Of a stretch of 7,165 bases of DNA, positions 4,456 through 7,165 are shown piece by piece. The stretch spans positions 1 through 7,165 of the forward strand of contig CAVKYI010000054.1 of assembly GCA_963660435.1 (NCBI GenBank). Reading direction: 5' to 3'. The translations under genes were made by a program, and so were the position numbers. The notes below the pieces were generated by a model. The model did no database searches. It was given only the letters and a program-made list of their open reading frames with translations, and had not been told where the DNA came from. The DNA is from Hallerella sp963660435. Its GTDB lineage: Bacteria; Fibrobacterota; Fibrobacteria; Fibrobacterales; Fibrobacteraceae. Positions within the stretch are counted from its first letter, which is position 1. The number at the start of each line of letters is the position of its first letter.

Positions 4456-7097
4456 TGATTTTAAAGCCCTACCAGAAACAGATTATCGACGACCTCGCGC
4501 GCTACCTCGAGATCCTCGAAAAATGCCGCAACACGAAAACCGCCTTTGACGAGTTCTGGAAGAACCATCCGAGAACGGCTATCGTTCCGACGGTCGGCGA
4601 GGCGGTGGAACCGTATAAGAACAACGTGCCGGGTGTGCCGCATGTCTGCATCAAGGTGCCGACGGCGGGCGGAAAGACTTTTATCGCCGCGAACGCGCTG
4701 CGGACAATCTTTAACTCTTTCGAGCGGTCGCGCCCTAGGACGGTGGTGTGGCTTGTCCCGTCGAATTCCATCTTGGAGCAGACGCTTCGGAATTTCGGCG
4801 ATCCGCGGCATCCGTATCGCGAGCAGCTGAACGCAGACTTTGCGAACAAGGTCGAAGTTCTCGACAAGAAGATGCTGTTGCAGGGGGTGAATTTCGACCG
4901 CTCTTCGGTGGGCGAGAACCTCACGCTTTGCGTTTTGGGTTTTGACAGCCTGCGCGCTCGCAAGAAGGAGGACCGCAAGGTTTACGAGGAAAATGGAAAC
5001 CTGCAATCTTTTGAAGGTCGCGTTGTCGGCGAAGAAATCTCGGTCATGTCGGTTTTGCGTTCGCTGCGTCCCGTGGTCATCGTCGATGAAAGCCACAACG
5101 CCGAAAGCGAACTGAGCGTCGAGATGTTAAAAAATTTAAACCCGAGCTTTATCCTGGATTTGACGGCGACGCCCCGCGGGAACAGCAACATTATCAGCTT
5201 TACCTCGGCGCTGGAACTTAAAAAGGAAAACATGGTGAAGCTTCCGGTCATCGTGTACAACCATCACAAGAAGGAAGATGTCGTCGGGTCGGCGCTGGAA
5301 TTGCGTGCACGCCTCGAAGCGTCGGCGGAAGCGGCCCGGAAAAAAGGCGCTCCGTATATCCGACCGATTGTGCTGTTCCAGGCGGAGCCGAAGACGAAGG
5401 GCGACAATGCGACGTTCGAAAAGGTGAAGTCGATGCTTCTACAGCTGAAGATTCCCGAGGAGCAGATTCGGATAAAGACCGCCGACAAAAACGAGTTGCT
5501 TGGCGTGGACTTGATGCCGCCCGATTGTCCGGTGCGCTACATCGTCACGGTGAACGCCTTGAAGGAAGGTTGGGACTGTCCTTTCGCCTACATCCTCGCG
5601 AGCCTTGCCGACCGCAGCTCGAGCGTCGATGTGGAACAGATTCTCGGGCGGGTCCTGCGCTTGCCGAATGTCCGCAAGAACGAAAATCCGATGCTCAACA
5701 TGAGCTACGTGTTTACGGCTTCGGCGAAGTTCAGCGAAACCCTGGACAGCATCGTCAGGGGATTGAACCGCGCGGGATTCAGCCGGAACGATTATCGCCG
5801 GGTGGAAAATTTCGGGGAGAACGAAGATACCGGTTTGACGACACAAGCGACTTCGGATGGCGAGGCGCAAAGCGTTCTTCGGGAAGCATTGCCTGAAAAC
5901 GAAAATTCCCCTGCTCCGGGGACAGACGGAAACGGTTTTGACGTTTCGGAAATTTTCTGGAAGCCTGGCGAAGCGTCTTGCTCTGCCGTTTCAAGTTCGA
6001 ACGGTGGAAGCTCCGTGATGGCGGAGATCGCAAGGCAGGCGCAGGAGGAAAATTTAAAGCTAGATAGGCAAATCGCCGAGAGTGTGAATGTTCCGGATTT
6101 GCCGAGCGAGGTGAAAAGTCAAGTGAAACGCTACGCCATCAGGGATTGCTTTAAAGAGACCGCCCAGGCGGTTGTCTTGCCGCAATTCTTCTACGCCTTT
6201 TCCCTGAAGAACGATTTATTCGGATTGAACAGCGAGCCTTTCGAAAAAGACATGCTCTTGAAGGAATTCCCGCTGAAAAATGCGGACACGAACATCGACT
6301 TTCAAAGCGTGGAACCGGAAATCCGCCGAATCGATTTGGATGAGACGCAACGGGATTTTACGCCGGCGATTTTCAGCGTCGATAAGCAGAGGCAGGAGGA
6401 GATTATCCACTGGCTGATGAATATCGATGACCTCTCGCGAAAGCGGGATCTGTGCGCGAAACGTTTGCGGGACTGGATTGGCGACATGTATCCCATTCCG
6501 GATAGGGACATCGTGGAATACATCAAACGCGTGCTGTCCGATTTTTCGGATGCCGACCTGAACGCAATGCTAAATTCCCAGGTTCCTTATGCGAATAAAA
6601 TCAAGCAGAAGATTAACGAACTTTCGGAAAGCTATGTGGAAAGCGAATTTGGAAAGGCTTTGAACCGGGACAAGATTTCGCTGAAGCCGTCGTATCGCTT
6701 TGCGGATAAAATAAACCTGGGCGAAAAAGGCGCACCGCTGCCGAAGTCCCTCTACGAATGCGAAGAAAAGGTGAACGGCTTTGAAGAAGAGGTTATCGCC
6801 GCTGTCGCCGGATTGGAAAATGTCGAATTCTGGACGCGCAACCGCGAACGGAAGGACTTCTGCATCAACGGATTTATCAACCATTACCCGGACTTTATCG
6901 TCAAGACGAAAAACGGCAAAATCATTTTGCTCGAAACCAAGGGCGACCATCTGGATGCCGAAAAGAAAATCAAGCTGGGGAGTCTTTGGGAAAGATTTGC
7001 CGGGAACGCCTACCGCTACGCTCTGGTCTATCGGGAACGCAAGGCGGAAGGCGCTTATACCAAGGCTGAATTTCTTTCGGCGCTAAGGGAATGGTAG
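4455..7097 (+). CDS. res: Type III restriction enzyme, helicase-nuclease subunit (Res)
   Basis: Res forms a complex with Mod, hydrolyses ATP after Mod binds an unmethylated site, and cuts DNA some 25 bases away when a second, oppositely oriented site is engaged (knowledge of the EcoP1I/EcoP15I family). The 880-residue protein shows the superfamily 2 helicase motifs in order: a Q-like LKPYQKQIIDDL at the N-terminus, Walker A PTAGGKT (69-75), motif Ia VVWLVPSNSILEQT (97-110), motif II DESH (211-214), motif III TATPRG (237-242), motif V KEGWDC (370-375), and motif VI QILGRVLRLP (395-404). Residues about 455-530 are rich in Ser, Gly, Glu and Asn and look like a flexible linker. The C-terminus holds a PD-(D/E)xK nuclease: PDF at 812-814 and ETK at 827-829. 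It is somewhat shorter than EcoP15I Res (about 970 residues). All key residues are present, so the subunit appears active. Its ATG shares one base with the Mod stop, and GAGG (4443-4446) can act as ribosome binding site. No terminator is seen after it. Confidence 0.95.
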   Translation: MILKPYQKQIIDDLARYLEILEKCRNTKTAFDEFWKNHPRTAIVPTVGEAVEPYKNNVPGVPHVCIKVPTAGGKTFIAANALRTIFNSFERSRPRTVVWLVPSNSILEQTLRNFGDPRHPYREQLNADFANKVEVLDKKMLLQGVNFDRSSVGENLTLCVLGFDSLRARKKEDRKVYEENGNLQSFEGRVVGEEISVMSVLRSLRPVVIVDESHNAESELSVEMLKNLNPSFILDLTATPRGNSNIISFTSALELKKENMVKLPVIVYNHHKKEDVVGSALELRARLEASAEAARKKGAPYIRPIVLFQAEPKTKGDNATFEKVKSMLLQLKIPEEQIRIKTADKNELLGVDLMPPDCPVRYIVTVNALKEGWDCPFAYILASLADRSSSVDVEQILGRVLRLPNVRKNENPMLNMSYVFTASAKFSETLDSIVRGLNRAGFSRNDYRRVENFGENEDTGLTTQATSDGEAQSVLREALPENENSPAPGTDGNGFDVSEIFWKPGEASCSAVSSSNGGSSVMAEIARQAQEENLKLDRQIAESVNVPDLPSEVKSQVKRYAIRDCFKETAQAVVLPQFFYAFSLKNDLFGLNSEPFEKDMLLKEFPLKNADTNIDFQSVEPEIRRIDLDETQRDFTPAIFSVDKQRQEEIIHWLMNIDDLSRKRDLCAKRLRDWIGDMYPIPDRDIVEYIKRVLSDFSDADLNAMLNSQVPYANKIKQKINELSESYVESEFGKALNRDKISLKPSYRFADKINLGEKGAPLPKSLYECEEKVNGFEEEVIAAVAGLENVEFWTRNRERKDFCINGFINHYPDFIVKTKNGKIILLETKGDHLDAEKKIKLGSLWERFAGNAYRYALVYRERKAEGAYTKAEFLSALREW

Positions 7098-7165
7098 GGG
7101 ATTAATCTTCGGGTCACCTCTAAAAATTCAATTTTCAAAAATTTGATTGCGACGCTTCGCGCCGG
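7098..7165. other. AT-rich intergenic tail of the window
   Basis: No gene or convincing terminator is visible in these 68 bases. An A/T-rich near-palindrome AATTTTCAAAAATT lies in the middle, and the end becomes GC-rich (GCGACGCTTCGC, with GCGA/TCGC able to pair). The window stops before it is clear what follows. Confidence 0.4.

Noticed and set aside
4461..5096. Minus-strand and alternate-frame open frames within res and mod
   Set aside because: They overlap coding sequence with complete helicase, nuclease or methyltransferase motifs and show no domains or ribosome binding sites of their own.

Overview
The window looks like part of a bacterial chromosome, most probably from Fibrobacter or a close relative (Fibrobacterota). 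This is an inference from three things: the codon style of the housekeeping genes, a recurring -10-like motif of the form TTCTAT(A/C)TTT upstream of several transcription units, and the mix of GC-rich genes with AT-rich intergenic DNA. No rRNA or other decisive marker is present, so the taxonomic call is moderate at best.

Layout. Positions 1-186 are the regulatory region of guaB, with a candidate -10 at 156-165 and a perfect palindrome just before the ribosome binding site. Positions 187-1638 (+) encode GuaB, the IMP dehydrogenase of guanine nucleotide synthesis. A strong hairpin at 1660-1687 serves as terminator between guaB and the convergent slyD (1711-2301, -), an FKBP-type peptidyl-prolyl isomerase with a His/Cys-rich metal-binding tail. 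Positions 2302-2790 hold no convincing protein gene. They contain the slyD promoter, a small inverted repeat, and a roughly 200-nt stretch (about 2532-2730) with its own candidate -10, two 5' hairpins, a long multi-segment hairpin with wobble pairs, and an intrinsic terminator. This is a good candidate for an unannotated structured RNA or leader.

Positions 2791-4455 (+) and 4455-7097 (+) are the two genes of a type III restriction-modification system. They are the adenine methyltransferase/specificity subunit Mod and the helicase-nuclease subunit Res, with the Mod stop codon and the Res start codon sharing one base. Mod recognises and methylates an asymmetric site. Res needs Mod to bind DNA, hydrolyses ATP and cuts DNA when two unmethylated sites are engaged. 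All catalytic motifs are visible in both, so the system looks intact. The last 68 bases are AT-rich and hold no gene.

The most interesting items are: (1) the structured RNA candidate ending in a terminator about 62 bp before mod, which could be an independent small RNA or an attenuator of the restriction-modification operon; (2) a perfect 14-bp tandem duplication inside mod, where loss or gain of one unit would cause an early stop, so it could be an on/off switch; (3) a sharp drop in GC over the target-recognition part of mod, consistent with specificity-domain swapping.
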